This document shows, one piece after another, positions 23,042 through 32,435 of a stretch of 64,000 bases of DNA. The notes beneath the pieces were generated by a model. That model was not told where the DNA came from. It saw nothing but the letters and a program-made list of their open reading frames with translations, and made no database searches. This DNA is from Rahnella laticis (GTDB lineage: Bacteria > Pseudomonadota > Gammaproteobacteria > Enterobacterales > Enterobacteriaceae): contig NZ_JADOBI010000001.1 in assembly GCF_015644585.1 (NCBI RefSeq), positions 558,001-622,000 of the forward strand, in the 5' to 3' direction. The first letter of the stretch is position 1; every line of letters begins with the position of its first letter. Both the position numbers and the translations under genes were made by a program.

Positions 23042-23762
23042 TGCCTAAGTGGGTCAGTTGCTGGCGGAACGTTTCCGGCAGGGCTTCGTCAGTAATGACA
23101 TGACTGAAAGCGCTGACCGGGCCGAGCGGATTGAGATTGATCTGGCCGAATTTCGAAGAATCTGTCAGCACGATATTTTCCGCGCCTTTCGCCACGACCG
23201 TGTTCACCACGTCGGCACGCAACATGTCACGGCCGGTAAAACCGGTGGTGTCAGTAAATCCGTCAATCCCGATAAAGGCTTTGCTGAAATTCATCTGCTG
23301 CAAACACAATCTTGTCAGCGGGCCGACCACCGTCTGGCTGGTCTTCTGGTACATTCCGCCGAGCAGCACCACGTCACACGGCATACTTTTCAGTAACGAC
23401 GCCACATAACTGCTGACGGTAATCACCGTGAGATTCTTTTTATCCGCCAGATATTGCGCCAGCAGGGCAATGCTGCTGCCGCTTTCGAAAAATACCGTTT
23501 CGCCATCCCGGATTAATGATGCCGCGAATTTTGCCAGTTTTTGCTTCTGTGCGAAGTTCGACATCATTCGGGTATCGACGTCATCGGTCTGGATTGCGAC
23601 GGCAAAACCGTGTGCGCGGCGCAGATAATGGCGTTGCTCAAGCTGATTGAGATCGTGACGGATCGTCACTTCTGAAACCTGACAAATCTGCGACAGCTCA
23701 CTCACGCTGATCCGCTGTTTATCGTTTACCCATTGCAAAATGACTTGCTGTCTGTCGTTCAT
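23019..23762 (-). CDS. DeoR/GlpR-family transcriptional regulator
   Basis: 247-residue DeoR-family regulator. The N-terminal helix-turn-helix (ISVSELSQICQVSEVTIRHDLNQLEQ) is followed by a sugar-phosphate-binding isomerase-like domain with the usual VFFESGSSIALLAQYL and VLTDSSKFG motifs. It sits downstream of ybiY-ybiW on the same strand, so it is probably the local repressor, with a phosphorylated intermediate of that pathway as likely effector. That link is inference from position. Confidence 0.85.
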   Translation of the reverse strand: MNDRQQVILQWVNDKQRISVSELSQICQVSEVTIRHDLNQLEQRHYLRRAHGFAVAIQTDDVDTRMMSNFAQKQKLAKFAASLIRDGETVFFESGSSIALLAQYLADKKNLTVITVSSYVASLLKSMPCDVVLLGGMYQKTSQTVVGPLTRLCLQQMNFSKAFIGIDGFTDTTGFTGRDMLRADVVNTVVAKGAENIVLTDSSKFGQINLNPLGPVSAFSHVITDEALPETFRQQLTHLGIKVSLVG

Positions 23763-23765
23763 AAG

Positions 23766-23798
23766 TGCCCAAAAATACGGGCAGCGCAGGCTGCCCGT
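23766..23798 (-). terminator. Hairpin between ybiW and the deoR-type gene
   Basis: Perfect nine-base stem ACGGGCAGC / GCTGCCCGT; on the minus strand it is followed by ATTTTTG. It could partly terminate the ybiYW transcript so that the regulator gene is expressed at a lower level. Confidence 0.6.
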
Positions 23799-23825
23799 CA
23801 GCTGAAGTGAATTCTGTTTCGAAGA

Positions 23826-26258
23826 TTACAACGTATGTTCCGTTCGCGCGATAATATCATCTTGCGCTTCCGGCGATAAAGCGGTGAAGAATGCCGAATA
23901 ACCGGCCACGCGCACCACCAGATCCCGGTAGTTTTGCGGTTCCTCGCGCGCTTTCAGCAACGTCTCGCGGGACACAATATTGTACTGCACGTGCCAGCCT
24001 TTATGATCCTCAAAGAACGTCCGTAACATCAGCATCAGCGTCTGGCGGTCGGCTTCATTTTCAAGCGATGCCGGATTGAGTTTCTGATTCAGCAGTACGC
24101 CGCCGAGGATCGCTTCCGTCGGTAATTTCCCCAGCGAATTAAATACCGCCGTTGGCCCCAGATGGTCTGTGCCGGAAGCCGGGCTTGCGCCTTCGGCCAG
24201 CGGGGTGAACGCTTTACGTCCGTCAGGTGTCGCCGTGGTCGCCGCGCCAAATGGCACGTTAGCGGAAATTGACGAGGTCCCGGCATAGTATGTTCCGCCA
24301 ATCGGGCCGCGCCCGAAACGCGTATTGTGATAATTCGACAGCTCGTCGATGTAGCACTGGTAGGCGCGTACCAGAAGATTATCCACGCCGTCATGGTCGT
24401 TGCCGTACTTATCCGCGCCGTTAATCAGCCGCTGGCGTAAGCGCTCGCCGTCCAGCCCGTCGTAGTCAGAAGCCAGCGCAGCCGCCAGTTCCTGCTGGCC
24501 GACAGAACCCTGTTCGAAGACCAGTTTTTTGACCGCCGCCAGACTGTTGCCGAGATTGGCAATCCCGACCTGCAAGCCGGAAACCCAGTCGTATTTCGCG
24601 CCGCCTTGTTTGATGGTCTTGCCGCGCTCGATACAGTCATCGACCAGCGCGGAACACAAAATATCCTGCGCGTTTTCTTCCAGAACGGTATCGACGACGC
24701 ATTCGATTTCAATCGATTTACGCGTGTAGTAGCGAATTTGCTCATCCCACTGCGCGAAAACCTGCTCAAAGTTTTCAAAGTTGTCCTGAGACAGCCCGCG
24801 TTCCTGCGGCAGAAATTGCGACTGGCTTTTGGCGTCATGCCCCTGTTCGAGCGCAGCCAGCATAACGCGGGCAAAGTTGATGAAGCTCATGCCGGTGCAG
24901 CGGTAGCCCCATTTTCCGCCGACGGCGGTTTCGATGCAGCCGATGGCGGCGTAATCGTAGGCATCTTCTTTCTCAACGCCGAGTTTGATGAATTCAGGGA
25001 TCACGATTTCATCGTTGTTAAACGCGGGCATCCCGAAACCGCAGCGGATCACCTGCACGCAGGCATCCAGAAAATCGCTGCTCATGCCCGCGTGATAACG
25101 CACGCTGAGGTTTGGCTGTGTGGAACGCAGCTGGCCGCACGATTCAAGAATGGCGTAGGAGAGCGGATTAACCGCGTCGGACGCCACGCCGTGATGCAGT
25201 TTCTGGCCGCCGATGGTGACGTTCTGATACAACGGGCTACCCGCCGACGCTTTGGAGTGCGTGCCGGAGCGGATTTTGTTCACTTCCAGCAATTTCAGCC
25301 AGCAGCTTTGCAGCAACTCAATGGCGCGACCGCGCTCCAGCGTTTGCTCAAGTTCGACGTCACGGCGGTAGAACGGGTAAAGATACTGGTCCATACGGCC
25401 AAACGAAACGGAATGCCCGTTGGATTCGATCTGCAAAATCAGCTGGATGAAATAGCACAGCTGCAACGCCTGCCAGAAGCTGGAAGGCGGCTGATGGGCG
25501 ATCGCGTGACAGTTTGCGGCAATCGCCAGCAGCTCATCGCGACGGCTCTCGCGCGGCTCAGCGGCGGCCATTTCCTGCGCCAGATCGCCAAAGCGAACGA
25601 TATGATCGCTGACGGCGGCCAGCGTGATATCAATGGCTTTCAGCAGTTGTTCTTTATGCAAATCTTCCCAGTCAGTAAGATTAATGCGGCTGCGGCGTTC
25701 ATCGACTTTATGGCGCAGTCCGTCCAGCCCCAGCTCGAGCAGCAGCGGGAAATTCACCGCCAGATGGGCATCGCCGGACGTCATATTGCCTTCGGCTTTT
25801 ACGATGCCGCTGTCGAGCAGCGCCTTCTGCTCATCGGTAAACATACCGTAGCAGCGATCCTGCACCGTCTGTCCGCGCCACCACGGGCAAATCTCGTGCA
25901 GGACATTCTTATTCTTTTCACTCACCGCGAAACCGGCTCCCGGCCGGTCGGCCAGCGCATCAATTTCGTTTTCAATCCAGCCGACGGTGTATTCCGGGAA
26001 AATCGGCGCGGCACGTACTTCGCTGGCCTGATTCCCGACGATCAGTTCGTCATGTTTGATCCAGACAGTCCGTTTCTGGAGATGTTCAGCCAGTGCCAGC
26101 GCGCGGCGGACGGCCAGCGGCTTATCCGCATGTTGCTGATAAATCTGCGTGTAATGCTGCGCGCGTTCGGTACACACCGGCGGTTTTACGATGTGGATCA
26201 GCGCGTCTTTATGGGCGCGGATGCGGGCGGAGAGGGTATTCAGATTCAATGTCGTCAT
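23826..26258 (-). CDS. ybiW: Glycyl-radical enzyme YbiW (anhydrosugar-phosphate lyase type)
   Basis: 810 residues, colinear with E. coli YbiW. The glycyl radical forms at about Gly786 in RVAGYSAFF. The active-site Cys and Glu are in AIGCIETAVGGKW, the GCxE pattern of C-O-cleaving glycyl-radical eliminases rather than the Cys-Cys pair of true pyruvate formate-lyase. Published work on E. coli YbiW assigns ring opening of 1,5-anhydroglucitol-6-phosphate to 1-deoxyfructose-6-phosphate, which Fsa then splits. ATG 26258 (MTTLNLNTLS) matches E. coli; the ATG at 26285 would overlap ybiY. Confidence 0.93.
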   Translation of the reverse strand: MTTLNLNTLSARIRAHKDALIHIVKPPVCTERAQHYTQIYQQHADKPLAVRRALALAEHLQKRTVWIKHDELIVGNQASEVRAAPIFPEYTVGWIENEIDALADRPGAGFAVSEKNKNVLHEICPWWRGQTVQDRCYGMFTDEQKALLDSGIVKAEGNMTSGDAHLAVNFPLLLELGLDGLRHKVDERRSRINLTDWEDLHKEQLLKAIDITLAAVSDHIVRFGDLAQEMAAAEPRESRRDELLAIAANCHAIAHQPPSSFWQALQLCYFIQLILQIESNGHSVSFGRMDQYLYPFYRRDVELEQTLERGRAIELLQSCWLKLLEVNKIRSGTHSKASAGSPLYQNVTIGGQKLHHGVASDAVNPLSYAILESCGQLRSTQPNLSVRYHAGMSSDFLDACVQVIRCGFGMPAFNNDEIVIPEFIKLGVEKEDAYDYAAIGCIETAVGGKWGYRCTGMSFINFARVMLAALEQGHDAKSQSQFLPQERGLSQDNFENFEQVFAQWDEQIRYYTRKSIEIECVVDTVLEENAQDILCSALVDDCIERGKTIKQGGAKYDWVSGLQVGIANLGNSLAAVKKLVFEQGSVGQQELAAALASDYDGLDGERLRQRLINGADKYGNDHDGVDNLLVRAYQCYIDELSNYHNTRFGRGPIGGTYYAGTSSISANVPFGAATTATPDGRKAFTPLAEGASPASGTDHLGPTAVFNSLGKLPTEAILGGVLLNQKLNPASLENEADRQTLMLMLRTFFEDHKGWHVQYNIVSRETLLKAREEPQNYRDLVVRVAGYSAFFTALSPEAQDDIIARTEHTL

Positions 26259-26263
26259 TATTT

Positions 26264-27163
26264 TTATCCTCTTAACTGGGCACAAAGACCTTTTCCGGCG
26301 GCGTACTCTTCGGCAAACGTCAGCAGATCCGGGTCATTTAATGGCTGGCGCGGGGCCAGATAGGGTTCGCCGAGCAGGACATATTTATTGATGCCCAGCG
26401 TGTGATAAGGCAAAAAGTGGATGGCTTCACAACCGGTTTCCGCTGCGGCGAAATCCACAATCTGGCGGATGGACGCCCGGTCGGCGTTAAAATCAGGGAT
26501 CAGCGGCACGCGGACAATCAGCTTCTGACCGGCAGTCGCCAGACGGCGGAAATTGTCCATCACGCGTTTTGCTGAGCCGCCGGTCAGGCGTCTGAACGGC
26601 GCGTCGGCGACGTGCTTCAGGTCGGCCAGCAGCAAATCCAGCGCGCCGAGAGAAGGCTCGATATATTTCCAGGGAACGTGCAGACAGCTTTCCGCCGCCG
26701 TATGCAAACCCTCGTGGTGACAGCGTTGCAGCAGATTCAGCGCCGTCTGTGGTTGCATAAAAGGCTCGCCGCCGGAAAGCGTAACGCCGCCGCCGGTGCG
26801 CTGATAAAACGGCTTATCGCGCAGGATTTGCTGCATCAGGCTCTCCATATCTGCGTCTTCGCCGCAAACGCTCAGCGCACCGGAAGGGCAAACCTGTTCC
26901 ATCTGACATAAATCTTGTGCAGAGAACGCCTCGCGACACAGGCTGATCCCGCCATTTTCGGCGGTCACCGCTTTGGGAAATGCCTGCGCACAATGCTGAC
27001 AACCGGCGGTACACAGCCGCGAATCAAACAGCACGTCGGGTTTCTCTGAACGGCTTTCCGGGTTCTGGCACCAGGTGCAACTCAGTGAGCAGCCCTTGAG
27101 AAAAACAACCGTGCGGATCCCCGGCCCGTCATGGGTGGAATAACGTTGCACATTAAAAATCAT
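26264..27163 (-). CDS. ybiY: Glycyl-radical enzyme activase YbiY
   Basis: 299-residue radical-SAM protein. The SAM-cluster cysteines are Cys25, Cys29 and Cys32 in GCSLSCTWC. An inserted ferredoxin-like segment (CTAGCQHC ... CPSGAL) should carry additional clusters, as in many activases. It generates the glycyl radical on YbiW with SAM and is oxygen-sensitive. The gap to ybiW is 5 bases. The start [15 protein letters not shown] is typical for the family. Confidence 0.94.
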   Translation of the reverse strand: MIFNVQRYSTHDGPGIRTVVFLKGCSLSCTWCQNPESRSEKPDVLFDSRLCTAGCQHCAQAFPKAVTAENGGISLCREAFSAQDLCQMEQVCPSGALSVCGEDADMESLMQQILRDKPFYQRTGGGVTLSGGEPFMQPQTALNLLQRCHHEGLHTAAESCLHVPWKYIEPSLGALDLLLADLKHVADAPFRRLTGGSAKRVMDNFRRLATAGQKLIVRVPLIPDFNADRASIRQIVDFAAAETGCEAIHFLPYHTLGINKYVLLGEPYLAPRQPLNDPDLLTFAEEYAAGKGLCAQLRG

Positions 27164-27202
27164 CGCGGCGCTCCCTTATTTTCTTCTTTCGTAATTTACA
27201 TG

Positions 27203-27216
27203 CTTTCATTCGAAAG
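27203..27216. promoter_or_regulatory. Operator candidate between ybiY and fsaA
   Basis: CTTTC-ATTC-GAAAG palindrome in the 141-base divergent gap, with another CTTTCG about 17 bases to its left (27187-27192). Palindromes of this kind fit DeoR-family operators. The regulator encoded after ybiW is the obvious candidate. Not experimentally supported. Confidence 0.45.
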
Positions 27217-27304
27217 TCATTTTGATGACGATCAATAAACCCGCCGCTTGCAGGGGTACACTCTTCGATACTTTGCATTCGCTCACAGGTTTAAGGAGAA
27301 AGTT

Positions 27305-27970
27305 ATGGAGCTGTATCTCGATACTGCCGATGTTGTTGCGGTGAAACGTCTTTCGCGCATTTTGCCGTTGCAGGGGGTCACGACGAACCCGAGCATTGTG
27401 GCGAAAGAAGGAAAATCCCTCTGGGAAGTGTTGCCTGCACTGCGTGATGCCCTCGGCGGAACCGGGAAATTATTTGCCCAGGTGATGGCAGCGGATGCAG
27501 AACAGATGATCGCCGAAGCCCTGCTACTGTCGCAGCGGGTGCCCGGTTTAGTGGTGAAAATCCCCGTCACGGCGGAAGGGCTGGCGGCGATTAAAGCTTT
27601 AAGAAGCATGAATATTCCAACGCTCGGCACGGCTGTTTACGGCGCAGGTCAGGGGCTCTTATCCGCGCTGGCGGGTGCTGAATACGTGGCACCTTACGTG
27701 AACCGTCTGGACGCGCAGGGCGGTGACGGCATTGCGATGGTCAGAGAATTACAGACGCTGCTGAGCCTGCACGCGCCGCACTCAAAAGTGCTGGCGGCCA
27801 GTTTCAGAACGCCGCGTCAGGCGGTGGATTGCCTGCTGGCGGGCTGTCAGTCGGTTACGTTACCGGTGGATGTTGCTGAACAACTTCTCGGCACGCCAGC
27901 GGTTCAGGCGGCGGTACAAAAGTTTGACGCCGACTGGCAGCAGGCTTTCGGCACGACATCTATAAGCTAA
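27305..27970 (+). CDS. fsaA: Fructose-6-phosphate aldolase
   Basis: 221-residue class I transaldolase-like aldolase. The Schiff-base Lys85 is in [20 protein letters not shown] is near residue 25, and the C-terminus FGTTSIS resembles E. coli FsaA. It cleaves fructose-6-phosphate and 1-deoxyfructose-6-phosphate, the latter being the product of YbiW. ATG 27305 has AAGGAG upstream. It is divergent from ybiYW with a short shared control region, which supports a common pathway. Confidence 0.93.
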   Translation: MELYLDTADVVAVKRLSRILPLQGVTTNPSIVAKEGKSLWEVLPALRDALGGTGKLFAQVMAADAEQMIAEALLLSQRVPGLVVKIPVTAEGLAAIKALRSMNIPTLGTAVYGAGQGLLSALAGAEYVAPYVNRLDAQGGDGIAMVRELQTLLSLHAPHSKVLAASFRTPRQAVDCLLAGCQSVTLPVDVAEQLLGTPAVQAAVQKFDADWQQAFGTTSIS

Positions 27971-27989
27971 AAATTCCCGGCATTTCAGA

Positions 27990-28021
27990 AACCCGCACAG
28001 GCAACTGCTGCGGGTTTTTTT
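27990..28021 (+). terminator. Terminator after fsaA
   Basis: AACCCGCA / TGCGGGTT eight-base stem, 11-base loop, T run. Confidence 0.88.
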
Positions 28022-28110
28022 GTTTTTGTGCCGTAGAAAAATCCGAATTTGTGATTTCGCTCGGAAATTAAATATTGACGGAAATATTTATTAAAACTAC
28101 CGATCTAAAA

Positions 28111-28132
28111 AATAGAAACAACGTTTCAATTT
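28111..28132. promoter_or_regulatory. kdgT: KdgR-like operator upstream of kdgT
   Basis: AATAGAAACAACGTTTCAAT contains the GAAAC-AAC-GTTTC palindrome in an A/T-rich frame, close to the known KdgR box of enterobacteria. It lies about 90 bases before kdgT, as expected for repression relieved by 2-keto-3-deoxygluconate. Confidence 0.75.
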
Positions 28133-28218
28133 ATGAGTTGCATCACTTTTATAGCCCTGAGAAATGGATAACGTAGCGGCATTCGGAAGTCCGTTACTTT
28201 TAAATCAGGTGAAAAATA

Positions 28219-29217
28219 ATGCACATTAAACGAGCGATAGAAAAAATCCCTGGCGGGATGATGTTAGTGCCTCTCTTCATCGGTGCGCTGTGTCATACCT
28301 TTGCGCCTGATTCCGGTAAGTATTTTGGCTCCTTCACCAACGGTCTGATCACCGGTACGGTGCCGATTCTGGCCGTCTGGTTCTTCTGTATGGGGGCGTC
28401 GATCAAACTGAGCGCCACCGGGACGGTTCTGCGTAAATCCGGCACGCTGGTGGTCACAAAAATTGCCGTCGCCTGGATTGTCGCGGCAGTGGCGTCGCGC
28501 TTTATGCCGGAAAACGGCGTCGAGTTTGGCTTCTTCGCCGGGCTATCCGTACTGGCGCTGGTCGCGTCCATGGACATGACCAACGGGGGGTTGTACGCCT
28601 CGGTCATGCAGCAATACGGTACAAAAGAAGAGGCGGGCGCCTTCGTGCTGATGTCTCTGGAATCCGGCCCGCTGATGACCATGATCATCCTCGGTACGGC
28701 GGGCATTGCCTCGTTTGAACCGCACGTTTTCGTCGGCGCCGTCCTGCCATTCCTGATTGGATTTGGTCTGGGGAATCTTGACCCGGAATTACGCGAATTC
28801 TTCAGTAAAGCCGTTCAGACGCTGATCCCGTTCTTCGCATTTGCACTGGGTAACACCATCAACCTGAGCGTTATCGCACAAACCGGTTTGCTGGGTGTGA
28901 TGCTGGGCGTTTCAGTGATTATCCTCACCGGTATTCCGCTGATTCTGGCCGATAAATTCATCGGTGGCGGTGACGGCACAGCAGGGATTGCCGCCTCCAG
29001 TTCCGCCGGTGCCGCGGTTGCCACGCCGGTACTGATTGCCGAAATGGTTCCACAGTTCAAACCCGTCGCCCCGGCCGCCACGGCGCTGGTCGCCACGTCA
29101 GTGATAGTCACCTCAATACTGGTGCCGATTTTGACTGCGATGTGGTCGCGGAGAGTGAAGAATAAAGCCGTGAAAGGCAAAGTGGCGATGGATCCGCCGA
29201 TGGCGAGTGTGAAGTAG
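28219..29217 (+). CDS. kdgT: 2-keto-3-deoxygluconate permease
   Basis: 332-residue inner-membrane transporter of the KdgT family, which imports 2-keto-3-deoxygluconate by proton symport. It opens with [17 protein letters not shown], has about ten hydrophobic segments, and carries the conserved [18 protein letters not shown] loop (here [16 protein letters not shown]) and the [18 protein letters not shown] stretch. The KdgR-type box upstream and a perfect terminator downstream make it a single-gene unit. Confidence 0.95.
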   Translation: MHIKRAIEKIPGGMMLVPLFIGALCHTFAPDSGKYFGSFTNGLITGTVPILAVWFFCMGASIKLSATGTVLRKSGTLVVTKIAVAWIVAAVASRFMPENGVEFGFFAGLSVLALVASMDMTNGGLYASVMQQYGTKEEAGAFVLMSLESGPLMTMIILGTAGIASFEPHVFVGAVLPFLIGFGLGNLDPELREFFSKAVQTLIPFFAFALGNTINLSVIAQTGLLGVMLGVSVIILTGIPLILADKFIGGGDGTAGIAASSSAGAAVATPVLIAEMVPQFKPVAPAATALVATSVIVTSILVPILTAMWSRRVKNKAVKGKVAMDPPMASVK

Positions 29218-29386
29218 CTGTCTGAACACGAGGCGGTGTTCAATCACGCCAGTCATACATTTAGAAATGTAGGGATTTTGGTTTGATTGCAGATGCCGCT
29301 GCAAGGGCGGCAAAACATTAAGATGACCGGGAAAGTTTCGGTTTCTCAATAACTGTGATCACTTAACTCCCTGCGCCGAAACCGAC

Positions 29387-29417
29387 AAAAGAGGGCTATG
29401 ACGAGCCCTCTTTTGAA
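29387..29417 (+). terminator. Strong hairpin terminator after kdgT
   Basis: Perfect 11-base stem AAAAGAGGGCT / AGCCCTCTTTT with loop ATGACG, 170 bases after the kdgT stop. Confidence 0.85.
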
Positions 29418-29433
29418 TCTCCGCGTCTTTTTT

Positions 29434-29906
29434 ACTGCGCGCTATCGCTCGCTGGCACTGTTTCAGCAACTCCGGTTAGTGCCGCAAAATTCCGCCGCTG
29501 CGCGGTTCCTTCCAGTCGGATTACAAACCGCGCGAAAAAAATACGCGGTTTTCCACCTCTCCTTTCAGCGTGATTTTTGAAAGCGGCCAGAGGCTTTTTA
29601 GTTCACAACCTCACTAATTTTGGTCTGCACCTTCCCCTCTCACGAGGGGAAGGCCGGGATGGGGTGTGGGTTGTAGCCGCTCAGTGGTCTGCTAAACCCC
29701 CTCCCAACCTCCCCCTTCGCAGGGGGAGGAGCAAACCAAACCACTGTAATAGGGTGAAAAAGCCATTGGCCGCTTTTAGAAAGCTTGCTGAGCGAAGTGT
29801 TTCGAGACCTGTGGCTCGAAACCGAGTGAGGGAACCGCGCAGCGGCAAGTTTTCGCGGCAATAGCCGGTGCCGCTGAAACATAGCCAGCGAGCGATAGCG
29901 CGCAGT
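29434..29906. repeat. Nested inverted-repeat element (about 470 bp)
   Basis: Outer imperfect inverted arms of about 76 bases (29434-29509 and 29831-29906) share blocks such as ACTGCGCGCTATCGCTCGCT, GTTTCAGC and GCCGCTGCGCGGTTCC. Inside them is a second inverted pair of about 22 bases (29579-29600 and 29757-29778; AAGCGGCCA and GGCTTTTT shared). In the centre are two GC-rich hairpins, CCTTCCCCTC/GAGGGGAAGG (29630-29653) and CCTCCCCC/GGGGGAGG (29708-29729). No transposase or convincing gene. It looks like a non-autonomous repeat or a cluster of REP-type palindromes. Confidence 0.75.
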
Positions 29907-29954
29907 GAAAGAGCCCGGGATTTTCAAGGGGCGCGGCGACAGGCGCTCCTTGAA

Positions 29955-30066
29955 GCCAGTTTGGGTGGCAACCCAAGGTTTTGAACTTGACCTCAGAGCC
30001 AGTTTGGGTGGCAACCCAAGGTTTTGAACTTGACCTTGACCTTAGAGCCAGTTTGGATGGCAACCC
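29955..30066. repeat. Tandem repeat, 43-bp unit, about 2.5 copies
   Basis: Units begin at 29955, 29998 and 30047 with GCCAGTTTGG(G/A)TGGCAACCC. The first period is 43 bases; the second is 49 because a 6-base TTGACC is duplicated. The third copy is partial and diverged. Each unit contains the hairpin TTGGGTggcaACCCAA. Frames crossing it on the minus strand are not credible genes. Confidence 0.85.
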
Positions 30067-30115
30067 CAATGTCTTGCCCCTCACGGCAAGTGAGAAAATC
30101 CAAAATTTGCCAATC

Positions 30116-30961
30116 TTAAAGCACCTTCTCCAGGAAGGCTTTTGTCCGCTTATGCACCGGTCTGTCCAGCACCTGCGTTGCACTCCCGCTCTCGACAACA
30201 GCGCCATCCACCATAAACACCACCTGATCGGCGACCTGCCGCGCAAAACCGATTTCGTGCGTTACCACCACCAGCGTCACACCGGACTGCGCCAGTTTTT
30301 TGATGACGTCCAGCACTTCGCCGACCAGTTCCGGGTCGAGTGCGGAGGTGGGTTCGTCGAACAACATCACTTTCGGATTGAGCGCTAAGGCGCGGGCGAT
30401 GGCGATGCGCTGTTGCTGGCCGCCGGAAAGATGGCGCGGCCAGGCGTGGGCTTTTTCGCGTAAACCCACGGTATCCAGCAGCTCATAAGCACGGGCGATG
30501 GCCTGTTTACGGTTCAGCAAACCGTGAACCACGGGCGCTTCGATGATGTTGTCCAGCACCGTCATGTGCGGGAACAAATTGAAATTCTGGAAAACGTAGC
30601 CGACGTGGGTACGCTGTTTGAGGATTGCGCGTTCTTTCAGCTCGTACAGCGTGTCGCCTTTGCGGCGGTAACCGATGTAATCGCCGTCAATCTGGATAAA
30701 TCCTTCATCGACGCGCTCCAGGTGATTGATGGTACGCAGCAGGGTAGATTTCCCCGAGCCGGACGGGCCAAGGATCACCGTTACCGTGCCGGGTTCGATG
30801 CTCAGGCTGACGTTATCCAGCGCTTTATGCGCGCCGTAGTATTTGCTCAGGTTATTGATCTCGATGCGCCCGACGGTGGCGGCCTGTGGCTGGCGCGGAA
30901 ACAACCGTTCAACGGATGCGTCATGAGGCGGTTTTACGAATAAATCAAAGGCTTCAGACAT
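30116..30961 (-). CDS. Amino-acid-type ABC transporter ATP-binding protein
   Basis: 281 residues, ATPase of a polar-amino-acid/opine-type importer. Walker [10 protein letters not shown], signature LSGGQQQR, Walker [15 protein letters not shown] and switch VVTHE are all present. A 35-residue leader ([21 protein letters not shown]) precedes the normal start of the fold. ATG 30961 is used. It is last in the minus-strand operon that starts with the M20 gene at 34745. The substrate is probably a cysteine S-conjugate or related amino acid, inferred from neighbours. Confidence 0.93.
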   Translation of the reverse strand: MSEAFDLFVKPPHDASVERLFPRQPQAATVGRIEINNLSKYYGAHKALDNVSLSIEPGTVTVILGPSGSGKSTLLRTINHLERVDEGFIQIDGDYIGYRRKGDTLYELKERAILKQRTHVGYVFQNFNLFPHMTVLDNIIEAPVVHGLLNRKQAIARAYELLDTVGLREKAHAWPRHLSGGQQQRIAIARALALNPKVMLFDEPTSALDPELVGEVLDVIKKLAQSGVTLVVVTHEIGFARQVADQVVFMVDGAVVESGSATQVLDRPVHKRTKAFLEKVL

Positions 30962-30975
30962 AAATTTCTCCAGAA

Positions 30976-31890
30976 TTATGAACGGGCGACACGCCACTGG
31001 CGCAGACGCTGCAACGGCGTGGGCGCAACCTGGCGCACGGTGCCGCGCGAGAAATAACGCTCGACGTAATATTGCAGCACCGACAGCACGGTGGTGATCA
31101 GCAGATACCACACGGTCGCCACCATCAGCAGCGGGATCACCTGCTGCGTGCGGTTGTAAATCACCTGCACGGTGTAAAACAGCTCCGGCATGGAAAGCAC
31201 GTAAACAATCGATGTGCCTTTCGCCAGACTGATCACTTCGTTAAAACCGGTCGGCAGAATCGAGCGCAGCGCCTGAGGCAAAATGATGCGGAACGTCCGG
31301 CGGTAGGCCGGTAAACCGAGCGCGGCGGCGGCTTCGTGCTGGCCGTGTTCGACGCCTAAAATCCCGCCACGGATAATTTCTGCGGTATAGGCCGATTGCA
31401 CCAGCGAAAGCCCCAGAACCGCGACCGAAAACTGATCCAGCAAATTCACGGTAGGCGTGCTGAAAAAGGAAATGGACGTAAACGGAATGCCGAGCGACAG
31501 GTTGTCGTAGAGATACGAAAAGTTGTAGAGGATGATCAACACCAGCAACAGCGGCAGGGACCGGAACAGCCAGATATATCCCCAGGCCAGCGCATTCATC
31601 AGATAGGATTTTGACAGGCGCGCGAGGGCCAGCGCCGTTCCTAAAATAATGCCAAAAAGCGTACCCAGTAAGGTCAGCAGCAGCGTTTTCCCAAGCCCGG
31701 AAAGAATGACCGGGTCAAAAAACCACTGGCGAAAAACGCCCCATTCCCAGCGGGCGTTGGTGGCGATGGACTCAACAATGCCCAGCAGGATAAAAACTGA
31801 AAATATCGCGCCAGCCACCCGCCACGGATAGCGTGCCGGGACTACTTTCAGCGGCGGATGATTCACGGAAGTCGGGGCGTTTTCGCTCAT
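30976..31890 (-). CDS. Amino-acid-type ABC transporter permease
   Basis: 304-residue inner-membrane permease of the HisM/ArtQ family. After an N-terminal helix at about residues 27-45 the binding-protein-dependent domain runs from GKTLLLTLLG to the cytoplasmic coupling motif EAAAALGLPAYRRTFRIILPQALR (EAA loop). It is encoded 14 bases before the ATPase gene. A single permease implies a homodimer channel. Confidence 0.93.
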   Translation of the reverse strand: MSENAPTSVNHPPLKVVPARYPWRVAGAIFSVFILLGIVESIATNARWEWGVFRQWFFDPVILSGLGKTLLLTLLGTLFGIILGTALALARLSKSYLMNALAWGYIWLFRSLPLLLVLIILYNFSYLYDNLSLGIPFTSISFFSTPTVNLLDQFSVAVLGLSLVQSAYTAEIIRGGILGVEHGQHEAAAALGLPAYRRTFRIILPQALRSILPTGFNEVISLAKGTSIVYVLSMPELFYTVQVIYNRTQQVIPLLMVATVWYLLITTVLSVLQYYVERYFSRGTVRQVAPTPLQRLRQWRVARS

Positions 31891-31914
31891 GGTGTTCTCT
31901 TTCTTCTGGCAATT

Positions 31915-32418
31915 TCAGGTGACAGGGACGTCAGCGGTCAGCGCCTTGGTAAACGGCAGACGACCGTCGTACGGCGGGCGGGAATAGACATCCGGGTCGA
32001 GACGCGTGTCAAATAAAGGCTGATAACCGTGGGACAAATAGAGCCCGACCGCTTCCGGCTGGCGGAAACCGGTGGTGAGGAAAACCTGCTGATACCCGTA
32101 AGCGGCGGCGCGACGTTCCAGCTCAAGTAAAACCTTTTGCGCCAGCCCCTGACGACGCAGTGAGCGGTGTGTCCAGATGCGTTTCAGCTCTGCGGTTTTC
32201 TCGTCGTAGCGTTTGTACGCGCCCATCGCAATGGGCGCTCCGTCTCTCAGCAGCACAATAAACGTGCCGTCCGGTTTGGAAAATACGCTGTCATCTTCCG
32301 GCGGCTGGCTGGAGAAATACTCGCCGTAGCGCTCGCGATATTCACCGAACAGCCCCTGAATGAACGGCGCAATCAGCGGGTCTTCCGGCACGGTCTGGAT
32401 AAAAACGTCATCGCTCAT
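31915..32418 (-). CDS. GNAT-family N-acetyltransferase
   Basis: 167-residue GNAT protein. The acetyl-CoA motif is in ELKRIWTHRSLRRQGLAQKVLLELE (R/Q-x-x-G-x-G/A type), followed by a late YLSHGYQPLFDTR strand. It lies inside a transporter operon between permease and binding-protein genes, and an M20 deacylase heads the operon. The equivalent acetyltransferases of B. subtilis (SnaA/YtmI, YxeL) acetylate S-modified cysteines. That substrate is inferred here. Confidence 0.85.
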   Translation of the reverse strand: MSDDVFIQTVPEDPLIAPFIQGLFGEYRERYGEYFSSQPPEDDSVFSKPDGTFIVLLRDGAPIAMGAYKRYDEKTAELKRIWTHRSLRRQGLAQKVLLELERRAAAYGYQQVFLTTGFRQPEAVGLYLSHGYQPLFDTRLDPDVYSRPPYDGRLPFTKALTADVPVT

Positions 32419-32435
32419 GATGCAATCCTCTTTAC

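Noticed and set aside
24606..26363. 585-codon open frame on the plus strand
   Set aside because: It is antisense to ybiW, which is fully conserved; the translation is arginine/histidine-rich with no family signal, typical of a GC-skew shadow.
29577..29864. 95-codon plus-strand frame inside the inverted-repeat element
   Set aside because: Lies wholly in the nested repeat, with low-complexity translation.
29776..30246. 156-codon minus-strand frame across the tandem repeats
   Set aside because: Its peptide is made of translated repeat units and has no ribosome-binding site; it also overlaps the end of the ABC ATPase gene.
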